A stretch of 64,000 bases of DNA from assembly GCF_000471905.2 (NCBI RefSeq), contig NW_006497083.1, positions 1,226,671-1,290,670 on the forward strand, given 5' to 3'. Source of the DNA: Amborella trichopoda (lineage: Eukaryota > Streptophyta > Magnoliopsida > Amborellales > Amborellaceae). Below are positions 45,950-58,765 of the stretch, piece after piece. Within the stretch, counting starts at the first letter, position 1. Every line of letters starts with the position of its first letter. Both the position numbers and the translations under genes were made by a program. The notes below the pieces were generated by a model. The model searched no databases and was not told the origin of the DNA. It saw only the letters and a list, made by a program, of their open reading frames with translations.

Positions 45950-46702
45950 TTCTCTAATGTTTCGGGGAGGGGGTATTTCAGTGATGGCTCGTATTTTGAA
46001 CAGGTCCACCTCAATGCCTCTTTGGCTTACTAGAAAGCCTAGTAATTTGCCGGATTCAACTCCAAAGGTACATTTCTACGGATTGAGTTTTAATTCGAGT
46101 TTTCGGAGTCTTTCGAAAATGATTCTCAGGTTGGTGAGATGATCTGACCTGACCTTTGACTTGACTAGAATGTCGTCGACATAGTCTTCCATGATAGTGT
46201 GCATCAAGTCGTCGAAGATGGTTGTCATTGCCCGTTGATAAGTTGCGCCTATATTTTTTAGGCCAAAGGGCATTACACAGTAGTAGTAAGCTCCCTATTG
46301 CGTTATGAATGACGTCTTGAATTGGTTTCCTCTATCATGAGGATCTGGTTGTAGCCTGAAAAGCCTTCCATGAATGACAACATTTCGTGCCCGGCAGTGT
46401 TGTTGACCAAGGCATCTATATTTGGTAATGGAAAATTATCCTTAGGGCGTGCCTTATTGAGGTCTCGATAGTTGACACACACTCAGATCCTCCCGTCTTT
46501 CTTAAGTACGACCACTATGTTGGCCAACCATTTTGAGTAATCGACAGGGGTAATGAACTTTGTCTTGAGAAATTTGTTGATTTCTTCCTTAATATTGAGC
46601 TCAAGGTGGGTCTTCTGACGTCAGAATTTCTTCCTTACAGGTTTTGCTCCTTCGTTGAATATTAGGTGATGTTGCACCATTGTGGGATCTAACCCTAGCA
46701 TA
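45950..46702 (-). pseudogene. Element 2 reverse transcriptase
   Basis: 46076-46273 has MPFGLKNIGATYQRAMTTIF and YVDDILVKSKVRSDHLTNLR, with an intact YVDD catalytic motif. Upstream parts (KPVRKKF-type region near 46600) are split by frameshifts. Confidence 0.8.
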
Positions 46703-46826
46703 TCATCTTATGACTAAGTGAAGACATCATGATATTCCTTGAGAAAGGAAATCATATTTTCCAGCTCCTCAGGAGATAGGTAGGTTCCTATCTTGGTTAA
46801 CCATGGATCCTTCTCAGTTACTAGGT

Positions 46827-47707
46827 TTACGTCGATCGTCTCTTTGATGATCGCCGTTGCGACACCATCGAACCTCTTCTTGAATTACTCAACATGGGAA
46901 GTGAGCTCCTCAGGTTGAAAGTTTTCTTCTGACTCTTGGCTTGATCTTCGTCTTGGTTTTCCAATTCATCATCTTGTGTATTGCGCACCGTTATTGGGCT
47001 ATCTTGAGTGTTAGCTATTTTTGAAAATTCTTTTCCATTATCATCAGTTTTATCATGTTTTGAATTTTCAACAGTGGATTTTGAAATATCAGAAGAGATG
47101 TCCCTTATGGGACTCGCGAGAGAAATATTGAGGACCGAACGCGCAGGGCAGTTAGATGGCCACCCTGCGCCTATCCTTTTTTTGGCATCGAGACTTAAAG
47201 ATGCCACTAATATGCTTCCAGCGATTCTCGAGATAGAGGAATGATCGTCCAGATCCATTTCTCGATTTGTATAGGCGGATGAGCACGCATGGCTATGTCA
47301 GAGCCGATTGTCTATACCTTCAAATCCAGGTCAACAAAAATGTCTTCAATCCATAATTCTTATGTGTACTGAGATGTGGAAGAAGAATTCCTGATCGTTG
47401 GGGAATCAAGGATCACCTTTGGCCGTTTTGAAAGACGGGCATCGAGAGGATCGAATCTTTGAATGCCTTCTGATACAAAGCCTAGATAGCTTGAAGGCTT
47501 CATCCGACTTTGAAATAGGGTGAGAGCACACTCGAGTCCTCTTCGATCACCGCTTTCAGTTTTGGCTTGGGGTGATGTAGAAATCGCCTCCATTATGTCT
47601 TGCCCTCAACTCCCCAAGCCTTGGCCTGGTTAGAAGCCTTGGGAGAAGAGCATGTACCAAGCCTCAATGGACCCGAAACCATATCGATGTTGACATTGGA
47701 TAATCTC
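46827..47707 (-). pseudogene. Element 2 PR-RT spacer region
   Basis: Frames near 46827-47258 and 47360-47593 match the element 1 spacer (NTQDSPITVRNTQDDELE; SYLGFVSEGIQRFDPLDARL). Confidence 0.6.
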
Positions 47708-48337
47708 TTACATCGATGCGGAAGTTTGTAATGTTTTAGGAACAGGGTCACCGGCCTTTAGGAGTAAGGTGGCACAATCGGCTTGCTCGATCGAAGCGAG
47801 CGGGATTTCTCCAAGCTCGAACCCTACGGCTAGCTTCTTGCTACCTATACTAGAATTGAGATAGGAAGGGGATTTAACACATACCTTCGTAACGCCATTT
47901 TTTGTCAGAAATTTGAGGCATTGATGAAGTGTAGAGGCGACCACGAGGTTTTCATGTAGACATGGTCTTCTCAACAGCATGTTGAATGAAGGTTTTATGT
48001 ACAAGACATAAAAATTTATCACTTGGACGGTAGGATCGATCTTGAGTGTGAGAGGCAGTATGCCTTCATCTTGTCTCTTGGTCCCATTGTATATGGTGAT
48101 AGGTAGTTGGCACGGCTCGAAGTCATCCGGGTTTTTGCCTATCTGCTTCACTATTTTCATAGGGCATATATTTAAGGATGCCCCATTATCAACAAGCACT
48201 CTCTGTGTTTCATATCCTTGCATGAAAAAGGTGATGTGCAGAGGTTGGACATGGAATCGATTTAAGCTGGTTGGGATGTTATCGTCAATGAACACGATTG
48301 GTGTTGATGCCATCAAATGGTTGATCATTCTGCACAA
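47708..48337 (-). pseudogene. Element 2 aspartic protease
   Basis: A 209-codon open frame with FHVQPLHITFFMQGYETQRV, LVDNGASLNICPMKIV and NLVVASTLHQCLKF. It is the most intact protease of the three elements. Confidence 0.82.
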
Positions 48338-50879
48338 CTCATCCGTCTGCGTGTTGCTTGGGATGTGTGTTCGATGATGACCCTTTCGATCTGGACTCTG
48401 TGTGCTGGTGAATTGGCAAGCAACTCCAAGATGGAGATTTCTGCCTGGATCATTCCGCGATGGGCTGGTAAATCGTAACTGGTTGCAGATTCTTGATTTT
48501 CTTTATTCGGCTCATGATCTGCGACCCCTACTGGTTGTTTAGCTTTCAAGGTGTTTTTTATCCTTTCATCAAGAGTGTTGGCCATTAAATGAATGTGTTC
48601 GAACACTTAGCCTCTTCGGGTTAGGGAATCAACCTCGCCAGCCTGAGCTCGAAAGGGTCAGCTCTAGCAAGAGTAATAGGAGACTTTGAGGTGTTAACCC
48701 CTTGTTTGGAAGATGACGTCTTTTCATTAGTCTGACCATATCGATCTCTAGTGTGTCATCTTCATCATATCAATCCCACTTGGGAAGGTTATCGAGGTTT
48801 GGAGATGAAGGATTTCCTCTTAGAAGATCTAATAGATCTTCTTCGGGCTCTTGGATCATCTTCTTCCTCTCCACTGTAAACGATGTGAATGACGATGTTC
48901 TATTTCGAGTCATCTTGAGCTCCCGGCTTTCGGTTGTTGTGACCATATTTTTAGGGAGAGGGTTTGTGAAGATACCCATCTTTTGTTTAGGCTCTTCGAC
49001 AGGTTGATTTCTAGGTGCGACAATGATGTCCCCCCTATTGAATAACCTTTGAATCATCCGTTTCAAATATATGCAGCTTTGAGTATCATGAGCATGGTTT
49101 TGATACCTTTTGCACCACTTGCTATTATCAGTGACTTGAAACGGTGGTTCAGATGGTGGCAGGAAATAAACCATGTTTCTAGCCCGGATTAATTCCATCA
49201 CTTTTTCCAGTGGGTCTTTTAGAGGAGTGAAATTATCGTCTCACCTTTGGTTATTATTTCAAGCATTAGCTTTAGGCTGACCCCTTCGATTTTGGTTCTG
49301 ATTGTTGTGCTGAGCGGCTAAACCTTGAGCTGGTCTGTTAATGACAATCTCATTAACTGACCAAAATCCTTCCCTTTGTTATTGTTTTGGCTCTTATTTT
49401 GGGGAGTTGTTATTGGTTTATTGTCGAGCCTGGTGCTGAGGGGTGTCCCTCTTGCCCTTTCATGTCGCGCCATCCACTCTGTCATGGAGTCTAAGGAATG
49501 GGGGATAAGACCTTGGTTGAAAAATGTCCGTTATTCAAGAGTGGCATTCTCCAAGGCCATAGAGATTTTGGCTCGGTCTGTCAGTAGGCATTCTATGACA
49601 CGAATTTCTGCCTCGCGGAATCGATAGATGAAATCCTCTTCTCCTGGATTTTACTTCTTTGCTCTGAGCTAGCTCAGGGAGAGAGATCGTGGTATCGACC
49701 TGAGGTAGTGAGAGACAGATAGGTTGAACATTTCGTCTGGAGTGATGTGTGTTTGAGAAGGCATTGTTCTCCGATGCCTGTTCAAGGCCTCGCTGGTTAA
49801 TGTTTGCGAAAATATGGCCTTCAGTTGGTTAGGCCTGTGTCACAAAGCTCTCACGAAGAGGAGATACGCGTTGATGTGAGCATCTGGATCTCTCTTCCCA
49901 TTAAACTTGTTTCTAAATTCTTGGACAACAAATCCCAGGGGAACAACAGATCCCTTGGGAGTAGAATTTCATGCATGCCCATTCTTAAGAGCATATCCTC
50001 CATCTCTTTTGAGGTGCCTTCTTGTTGAGTATTTGGGGTGACAGTAGGCCCACCGGTTGGTGGGTTCCCAAGCATAAATTGGTAAGTTGAGATTGGGGTT
50101 ACATGTTGGCCTGCATGGGCTTGAGATTGATGGGCCGCGGTCACCAGGACAGTTTGATACATTTGTGTCTGAGGGGTGTACTACCCATAGGTGTTGCCAC
50201 TGGTTGGAGAAATGGCACGGTTTGTTGGACCGGATAAAATAAGGGGACTGATTAAAGAATTAGCTGACTCGATTTTGGTCGGGGTTGACCTATACCACCA
50301 AGTTGGTTTGGCATCAACCCATGAGCTGGGGCATGAACAGTGTAACTTAGGTCAACTAGACTTTTAAGGACAACTTGGACACCCATCTCTCCTAAGGGTT
50401 GGTCAAGATTGACACCTCTGCTTCGTACAACATTAAGAACATCATGAGCTATATTATGGTGGCTCGAGGTTGGGTTGGATCCCCTAGACTTAAGTGGGTC
50501 TTGAGTCTGAGATCACTGCACCTCGGGGTTATCTTGGTTCGAATTGTGGGAATATCGTTAAATGCTACATGAATTTCTTCCGTCACTAAACTTCCACTTT
50601 GGTTACCTAAAATCCCCTGTAGGATGATGCCTGGTCGGACCCCCTGACTATTCCGAGTCTTTCGGACTGAATTAGCTTTTCAGATCACACCAATTTCAGA
50701 ATTAGGAGTGAACCATTGGAATTCTGCCTTTAACAAAAGACCTGGGCATTGGATAATGGATTGACCTGAGGTCTGTTGATAATTCCAAGGGATTGCAGCA
50801 ACTGGTCCCTAGGTTTGAGCAGGCTAGGCTTAGAGTCAGCCGTGAAACGATCATCATAGTCTCCCTGACTGACCGACAT
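48325..50879 (-). pseudogene. Element 2 gag, decayed
   Basis: The ATG at 50879 begins MSVSQGDYDD, matching elements 1 and 3. 48770-49201 has the knuckle WCKRYQNHAHDTQSC, then YLKRMIQRLFNRGD. The gag core is broken by frameshifts (49376-50028 region). Confidence 0.75.
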
Positions 50880-52835
50880 GGTGATTGCTTTTGATGGGGC
50901 TCTAGAATCTAAACTTAGGTAAGAACTAGATGCGACGACTTAGAGCAGACCTAGCCTGACTATAGGGGTAAAACCTCAGTTGAGATCTAGGCTAAGACTA
51001 AACTGGAACCTAGACTTGCTAAGCTTAATGGGATTTGGTTTAGACTCTGAACTAGGGTAAGCCTAGTCTAGCTCTAGAGGCTATTCTAAGCTTAGACCTA
51101 TACTAGACCCTAGACTAATATCTAGACTAGATGGGTATAAGTCTCGGCTCGGACCAGATTGGGTCTAGGTTCAAATTTGGTTGTGAGCCTGGTTCGGACC
51201 TGGATTGAGCTGGGTGCAAGCCTAAGCTTGGACCTAGAGGGTAGTGATAATCAGACTGGGTGTGAACCCAAACTGGATCTAGGATGAACTAGGAATGAGC
51301 CTTCGGCTAGGATCGAGAGGGAGCCTAAGTTTGGACCTGCGTGTGAACCTGGTTTTGACCTGGGCTAAGCTGAGCATAAGCCTAAACTCGGACCCAGAGA
51401 ATATTGATGATCAGACTCGGTATGGACCCAGACTAGATCAAGGATGAACTAGGAACGAGCCTTCGGCTCGGACCAAGAGGGGACCTAAGTTCGGCCCTAG
51501 GCGAAACCTGGTTCGGACCTAGGCTAAGCTGGATACAAGCCTGGACTTGAACCCAGAGGGTTCAGCTTGGACCAAAAGCGGGTCTGGACTGAGATCTAAA
51601 ATTAACCAATCACAAATAAGCAAGCACAACACACAAAAACATTTGACCTAGATTGATTATAGGTAGGCTTGGCTTAAGAGTGGGTTCCTAACTATTGAAA
51701 TGCAGTTAGGCTTAAGAGTGAGTAAAGAAGAACACAATAAAAAAAAAATTTCAAACATGCAGGTACACAAAACAAGAAAGGAAATAAGTGAGCGCTCAAC
51801 ACTGATCGTGCCTAGCGATACGTAATTTGAGACGAAACTCGCTCGAAGAACAGTATAGATGGAGGGGTAAGCAACCACTAAGAAGGTAAAGTCAGAACAA
51901 TGAGACCAGACACAGTTCGTGCTAAGCCGAGCGCAACTCGAGTCGAGAGTGACTTGAACGGGACACGGTTCAAGGAGGGTGCAAGCAGCCCTCAATGTAT
52001 TTTTTTTTTTAATTTTTTATCTTTCTTAACTTTGATGAAACACAGTTAAAATAAACATGGTGAAATCAGGGAAAACATGGGTTTAGTCACAATTAAAAAA
52101 CTAAAATAAAATAAAAAAGTCAGAAATAGCACAGACCTATCTGAAGCAAAAATATATTTATTTTTTAAATTTATTTTAACTTAGAACTTAGTTTACAGGG
52201 AGCCAAAAGTCCCTAGAATTGGCCTATGGGGTCCCAGAAATTTTTTGGGACACTTGTAATTGGGCGACACTGGTGGTGTCACCCGGGCGGTACTACTAGT
52301 GTCACCCTTGCAAGATGGGCGACACTGCTAGTGTCGCCCAAAAAAATTAACTTTTTTTTATATATGAATTTTTTTATTTTTATCTTGTTAAAATTAATGA
52401 AATAAAGCTACAATAAACTTGGAAGAAGAATTAAAAAAAATATTTATGATGAAATAAATTAAACAGAGTAAAAAGAAAAAAGTAGATGGAACAGATCTGT
52501 ATCAAGTAAAATATTTTTTTGGTATTTTTGAAACTCTTATTTTTCTCTGAAATTTTGTGAATAGTAACAAAAGATACTCTAGAATAGATCTGCAATGCTT
52601 CAAATGATTTTGAAACTTTTGAATTTGGGCAACACAGGGTGTGTTGCCCTGGATCTGGGCAGCACTAGTGGTGTCACCCAGGCAACACTGCTGGTGTCGC
52701 CCAGAACATACAGAGTTTTGGAGCACCGAAACCTTAGATCCTGATAAAAGTAGATTCTTGAGACTTTTTGTAACTGAAAACAATAAAACATCGTGAACGA
52801 AAATAGATTTTGGCATTTGGATCAAGCTTAAAAGG
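50880..52835 (-). other. Element 2 leader with tandem repeats
   Basis: It includes a ~160-bp tandem repeat (about 51190-51560) and GGCGACAC/GTGTCGCC inverted motifs near 52263-52340 and 52628-52703. Nothing coding is recognised. Confidence 0.6.
51190..51560. repeat. ~160-bp tandem repeat, about 2.3 copies
   Basis: GACCTGGATTGAGCTGG (about 51199), GACCTGGGCTAAGCTG (about 51358) and GACCTAGGCTAAGCTGG (about 51517) mark successive units. Each is followed by AAGCCT..., GGACC(T/C)AGAG, GATCAGACT and GAGCCTTCGGCT. Confidence 0.8.
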
Positions 52836-52852
52836 CCCCATGGTGGGTGCCA
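52836..52852 (-). other. Element 2 primer binding site
   Basis: On the minus strand TGGCACCCACCATGGGG lies 3 bases inside the LTR, one change from the element 1 site. Confidence 0.7.
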
Positions 52853-52855
52853 AAC

Positions 52856-54045
52856 TGTTTATGATGCAAAATCTGGCATATCTTCCGATGAAGATCTCTT
52901 AGATCTGATACCTTAAACTGATAAAAATGTAGTATTAGAGAAAGTGGGACAAATCAAATTCAGATTTGAGGCCAGATCTACCAGAAACGAGCAGATCAGT
53001 TCTCATATATGTGGCAGAGCCAGCATGATCCATGACATTATAAAACACGACTTTAAAGAAGCAAATTAATAAAAAAAAGATCAAAATAAATTGCAAATGA
53101 CAAAAGAAGAAGAGAGAAGCAGGAAGAAGATGATACTAAACCTGGCCGGATGGCCTGAAACTCCTGATCCCTTGAGGGCTCACCCCTATCAGAACCGATC
53201 CTCTTCGACTCTCTGATTCGGATGTTGACCAGAAAGTCTCTCCAGCCAAAAGGGTTTTTGTTCCCGAGGAAATGGTTTTGATATAGGGTTTCTGTGTCCT
53301 AGATCTAAGTTTTCTCAGGCTTAAGGGTTAGGGTCTTAGGAGGCTAGGGTTCCTGAAGCTATCTCCATGGTTTCTAATCTCTCTCCTAGGTTTCGATCTC
53401 TATCCCCGTCAAATGACCACGAAAAGAGGCCTTATCGAGGTCAAAACTTGCTTGGAAGGATATACTCCCATTACAAACAAATCCCCCAGTCAAAGATGCC
53501 ACTTTGAGGGTCTCGGATCTGGGTGACACTGGCAGCGTCGCTCGGGTGACACGCCTAGCGTCGCCAAAGAAACATGGTAAAAAATGTAACAAAAGGGTAA
53601 GAAATCAAAAATTTCAATTCCAAACAAAATGGTCTTGGCGATAGGGGTGGTGTTGCTCGGGCGACACGCGTGGTGTAGCTCGGGCGACACGGGTGGTGTC
53701 GCTCAATCTTGGCTGGGCGAGACTGCTAGTGTCGTTCAAGTCAAAATAAGTCAAAATTGAAATTTTTAACTTTAAGTGTGTTCCTTAGCCTCTCATGAAG
53801 TTACCAAAAAAATGTTTGGGTCAAAACAAATTTTTTTTACTATTTTTAATGATTATTTTGATAAAACAGGAGGTTTACATAATTCTTGGTCAAAACAGGG
53901 TTTCTGCATTGCTCTGGGTAGGCAGATTAGTTCTGGGTCATAGGGTAGGCTGTGTGAACTATGGATTTGGGTTTAATAAGATAAATATGATCCTAAGGGT
54001 TCATAAAACACTCGAATTTGTAAGATTTAAAATGAGGTATCTATA
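52856..54045 (-). repeat. Element 2 5' LTR
   Basis: About 1190 bp, homologous to the element 1 LTRs. It ends in ATCATAAACA on the minus strand next to a PBS. Its outer end reads TATAGATACC, so the usual first TGTAGA has a C to T type change. Confidence 0.85.
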
Positions 54046-54054
54046 ATAGTAGCG

Positions 54055-54480
54055 GGACGAAAAGAGGAGCATGTGCACGATGATAGACACCGAATGCATG
54101 GAAGAGGCTTGCAAACGGCGATCGGCACTAAGCACACAAGGGAAGCTCAAAGACGGCAATAGGAATCGAGTGCATGAAGGAGGCTCGCAGACGACGATAG
54201 GTACCGAGCACACGAAGGAAGCTTGCGGACGGCAATAGGCACTGAGCGCTTGAAGGAAGCTCGAGGACGGCGATAGACATTGCCACGACACTTTAAGGGT
54301 GGCAATAGGGATCGCCATGACCCTTTACGGGCGGCGATAAGCATCGCCATCTGCGATAAGCAGAGGGCGCAGGAGAGGCCTGCAGATGGCAATAGGTATT
54401 GCCGCGATAGGCATCGTCGCTTGCGATAAGCGCGCAACAGGATGAGATTGCTACGGGCGACAATAGGCATCGCCGCTGTG
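54055..54480. repeat. Short degenerate tandem repeats rich in GGCAATAGG/GCGATAGG
   Basis: A motif of about 55 bp recurs: GACGGCAATAGGCACTGAGC, then GAAGGAAGCTCG. It becomes shorter units (GCGATAAGCATCGCC) toward the right. It lies just outside the element 2 5' LTR. Confidence 0.75.
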
Positions 54481-54489
54481 CTTCTCACG

Positions 54490-54985
54490 GAGAGTCAAAA
54501 ACGAATGAAGAGAAAGAGAAAGCAACTCGCCCATGGCGCTGCCATCACCATGCACGACTTGTGAAGCTACAGAAGGAGGAAAGAAAGAAAGAGGCATGCA
54601 CGTCACTGCAACTACCGTGTATAGCCTCTGAAGAGAGCTCAGACGAAAAGAAGAAGAAGAAGAAAGAGAAGAAAAAAAGAAAAGAAGAGAGAGAAAGATT
54701 TACCTTGAGCCTAGGGGTACCGTTCCAAAAGTTTCTCTCCTTCCTTTCTCTCTCAGAATGTGACCCAACAATAAGAAGGAATAGAAATTTTATTGAGCCA
54801 AATTCTCTTTGGCGAAGGGTGTTCAAGGGGCCTTTGTACAATGATAGTACGTGATATATATCGAGTGGTGCCCAAACATGGGTAGATTGATCAAAATTAA
54901 ACCTAATTGCTGGAAATTAAGATTTAATTTACTTAAATAAAATAAGAATATAGGGTGCAAAATAACAGATTTGCCCCTTCCTAAC
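54490..54985 (-). repeat. Probable LTR fragment, minus strand
   Basis: Read on the minus strand: TGTTAGGAAGGGGC, then GGGCACCACTCGATATATA, about 120 bases further CAATAAAATTTC. A TG start, a TATA-like box and a poly(A)-like signal in this order suggest the U3-R part of an LTR. The right end and any internal region are not found; it includes a purine/pyrimidine-biased stretch (54635-54700). Confidence 0.4.
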
Positions 54986-56479
54986 AATTTGGGAAATCTC
55001 AAAAAAGTCCCTATTTCTGCCTTAGAACGTGCGTGGTCTTTCATGGATGATCTGGGGTTGCTCTGGTACCTATTTGCTAAAAAGATGATTGTTTTTGTAT
55101 AGGGCTTAGTAAGACGATCGTTTTGATACCAACTTTGAGCCATGGATCGTATTTTTAGCCCATGATCATGCGACTTGAAATTCGGATGAGTCTTACAAAC
55201 TTCATATCGATAGTGTGGTAATTTCTTGATGTTTTTCAATGATTTCTTCACTGGATCATACTAAGCATGCCGTCATGCTCATGTGTCATCAAACACAACT
55301 CGATTTCGTGCCCAGATGAAGATTTCACAACTTTTGAGTTTTGGTCGGAATTTGGAATTATGGTGCTGGAATTTGCAGTCACTTTATTGGCTTCGTGTGC
55401 GAAATCCAACCGTTCACCATGTATAGTGTTCGAACCAAAGATAGTCCTAGAACTTATGCACGCGATGGAATTGGTTTCATGTCGATTGAGTTGGCGAGCA
55501 TCATGATTTGGCCATTCGAGTGAGGCGTGACTCTGCTGATTTTCCTGCAACTTTCTTCACGGATCAGCAACTTCTCTCTAGCTTTTCTGCGCGCTCGGGC
55601 GTCGTCGCAGGGCGTGCCACATATCGAAATGCTCGTCTTAATGAGATGAACACGCTCACAAATTTGAGCGTATTCCGACTTGAGACGGATGAGATATGAG
55701 CGGAAAAATTCACTGGTTGTGACTACCCCTCTAATGGAGTTTAGTTGCAAGGTGGCCGCATGGGAATAGTATGCCGCTCCACTTGTTTCGATCTTTTGCC
55801 TATAACGTGTTTCTGGAATGTCTATTTAAGCTGAAATTTGACCTCTAGGGGTTTTCAACCATGCCGGATCCAATGGAGGTGGTCTCATAGAAATTTGACG
55901 CATCGAAAATATAGTTGTAGTTATAAGGGTCCATTTCAGGGTGCAAGAGGCTGATTCTGCCAAAACTATTTCTCCGTCTGGATTGCCTTAGACATGTCAA
56001 AATGCGGCGAAACATGGCTGGAGACGTTTTGGAGTCCTCATGAAGATATTGACCGGTTCTGGGGCCATTATGAGACTGTCAAAATTTCCACTGTTTGTTA
56101 GGCTTTATTGACCGGCTTCTCAGGTTTTATTCCGCATCGAGGACACATGGTACTGCAAAATGTCTTCAAAAATCTCCTTCAAAACAAAATAAGCTATGCA
56201 TGATGAAAATCATCGTGAGTAAAAGAAAAATAGCTTCAGGCGGACATAGCCACCAACGCTATCTTTAAAATTGCCAAAATAATAAAAACTGAGCATGGTA
56301 AAAACCCGCGAGGGCGTCAAGAGTAAAAATGACAAGCGGACATGGCCCTGAAGCCATGAGTAAAAGTGTCCTGAAAACAAGGAAACCGGGCATGGTGAAA
56401 ACTCGCAAGGGCATCGTGAGTAAAAATGAAAATCAAAACGCAGACGTGACCTCGAAGTCGCAGGAAAAAATGCCTCAAC

Positions 56480-57290
56480 AAAAGGACTTGGTGAAAACCA
56501 CCCTCGGCGCCACTTTCACCCTATTCACGTGGAAACCTGCAAGGGTGCTTGAACCAAAAATAGAAATCTGGCCCCAACGCCAACAAAAATCCAGCCTCAA
56601 GACTAACAAAAATCCGGCCCCAGCACCAAACAAAAATTCGGCCACAGCGCCAACCAAAACCTGACCCTAGCACCAAACAAAACAACCGGCCGTAGTGCTA
56701 AACAAAAACAACCAGCCCCAACGCCAAACAAAAATCCGGCCCCAACACCAACAATAAAATCCGGCCCAAGCGCCAACAAAATTCTAGCCCCAGCGCTAAC
56801 AAAACAATTTGGCCCCAGTGCCAAACAAAATTCTGGCCCCTGCACCAACAAAAATCTTGCCCTAGTGCCAACAAAAAATCCAACTTCAGCGCCAACAAAA
56901 ATATCCAGCCCCAACGCTAACAAAAATCTAACCCTAGAGCCCAAAAAAAAAAAATCTGGCCTCAGTGGCAACAAAAACCCGACCCCAGCGCCAACCAAAA
57001 ATCTGGCCCCATGGTAAACAAAAAAAATCCTGCCCCACGGCCAAACAAAAATCCAGGTCAAGTGCCAACGAAAATCTGGTCCCAGCGTCAACAAAACATT
57101 TGACGCCAGCGCCAATAAAAAAATCTGGCCCCAACACCAAACAAAACAAATCTGGCCCCATGCTAATAAAAATCCGGCCCCAGCATCAAACAAAAATCCG
57201 GCAATAGTGCCAACAAAAAAATCCAGCCCCAGCGCTAAACAAAAAAAGAATTCAGCCCCAGCGTTAACAAAGAAAATCGTCCAAGGGCCA
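56480..57290. repeat. ~25-30-bp minisatellite, CAA/GGCCCCAGC-rich
   Basis: Many copies of a unit like AAAATCCGGCCCCAGCGCC followed by AACA. The long open frames on both strands here are by-products of the repeat. Confidence 0.9.
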
Positions 57291-58757
57291 AAACATCTCT
57301 GGCCAAAGGGTCCCCACTAGCTGGGTCATCTGGAGGTTCGGTTGACATGGAATGGTAAGCCCTCCACGAGGCAGCCTATCAGCATGCTCTCCCATAAAAC
57401 AGACTCCAGCAGAATGGGAAAAAACATCTGTTGAGAGTGAGGATTTAAAAGATGAACTTCGGTGGCAAAGTTTTCATTCTGAATATTGCACTTTTCACTT
57501 CTCTCAAAGCATAACATCTGTCGGGGCAAGTTGTTGTACATCATTTTTTACGTACTAATGACCATCACACGAATAAGGAGAGAGTCAGTGACAACTCGGT
57601 CTTGTTAGCACTCAAGACACTTATAGACCAAGGTAGTACTGAAAAATAAGCCTCGAACTGCACAACTTGGGAATTGTGCTATCACACAAAGAAAAGACCT
57701 TACAATTATAGCCCTATAATAGCGGCTTTAGAGCAGTGTCACACCACCTCCATCGCATTCAGAACATCGAAAAATCCCTGAGGATCAAATTTGGTCTCAA
57801 TCGAACCACCCAAAAGGGGTCTACGCCCAAATTGCCTCAAAACATGTTGGTTTTACACTATCGCGGTGCGACTTCACTGAACCAGTCCCCAATCACGGAG
57901 ACTAGAACATCGCATCTCAAGAGGAACTTCAAGGACCCATAACACCTTCGTCTAGAACTAGAAAAAGCTCAAATTTGGACATGGTCTAGATCATGACAAC
58001 CCCTTCATTTTGACTTAGCGAATGTACCATGACGCGACCCATAGTAAAACTTTTACCAGAAAGAAGGTGAGCACAAAACCAGAAAACTCAGGGTTTTAAG
58101 AAGAAGACCTCTCTAGCCTCGTGAACCACAACTCGAGATCTGCGCATTAGATCATCGTGAAAATGAGTTCAATGCAACCATCTTGCGGAGAGCTGCAAAT
58201 TGGTATAACTGTTGTACCTCATCTAAGGCTCGATAAGCACAAGTCCCAAGGTTACAGGAAAAGCAAATCAGCTCGGTTGTCGGAATCCCCTTTTTCGAAG
58301 ACCTCCCAAATTAGGAAATGCCACAAACGGAGACCAAATAAATCAAACTTGGTGCAAAACGACTATGATAGTCTCCTCTTTCATCTACAAACTAAGATAA
58401 GGACTCAAAACATCACAGGTCAAATGACATTAGCGACCGAAGTTCATGAATTTGGCCGGATTTCTAGCCCATGGGAAAAGGTTGTCTTAACATGATTAAA
58501 GGGCATAAATATGCTCAGGATCGTACAAGCATTGAGGATATAATGGAAAATTGACTGAACCATCGCTACAATTTTTCGAGAATGCTTCGAAGACCTGAAA
58601 ATGGCGGAAGGACCCTCAAGCAAGGATGGTTTCGTCATTAACATAAAACATTTTAGGGGCATTTTGGACATTGTACCTAATTTCAGTTTTTTTTCGAATT
58701 TCTTTAATTGTATTTAAGCTTGATTTTTTAGCGTTCACCCCTGTTTGGTGACTTCTC

Positions 58758-58765
58758 TATATAAA
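58758..58765 (+). promoter_or_regulatory. TATA box in the element 3 LTR-like region
   Basis: CTCTATATAAACAAG is a good plant TATA box. It is followed about 30-40 bp later by CACTTGTAAAAAGGGCGG; transcription would run rightward toward gag. Confidence 0.5.

Larger units (their letters stand above)
26821..54045 (-). mobile_element. Ty3/gypsy element 2 (Tat/Ogre-like), interrupted by element 1, 3' LTR not found
   Basis: The 5' LTR is 52856-54045, followed (decreasing coordinates) by PBS, leader, gag, PR, RT, RNase H, aRNH, INT and a tail to 42626. Element 1 interrupts it there; the tail continues left of 29538. Removing element 1 and one CATAC joins ATCATAC to GCACACATAGGGATGAG, matching ATCGTAC GCATACACAGGGATGAG at the equivalent place in element 1 (about 32583). 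The left boundary is a guess: no LTR like 52856-54045 is seen to the left. The antisense plant-mobile-domain pseudogene lies in this tail. Confidence 0.7.

Noticed and set aside
54986..55130. TTGGTATCAAAACG on the minus strand as a PBS of a miniature LTR element
   Set aside because: The sequences on either side do not match each other as LTRs would.
54823..55251. A 142-codon minus-strand open frame
   Set aside because: It spans the start of a probable LTR and AT-rich flank, with no domain.
56603..57193. A 196-codon open frame on the minus strand
   Set aside because: It is a translation of the CAA-rich minisatellite; low complexity and no start context.
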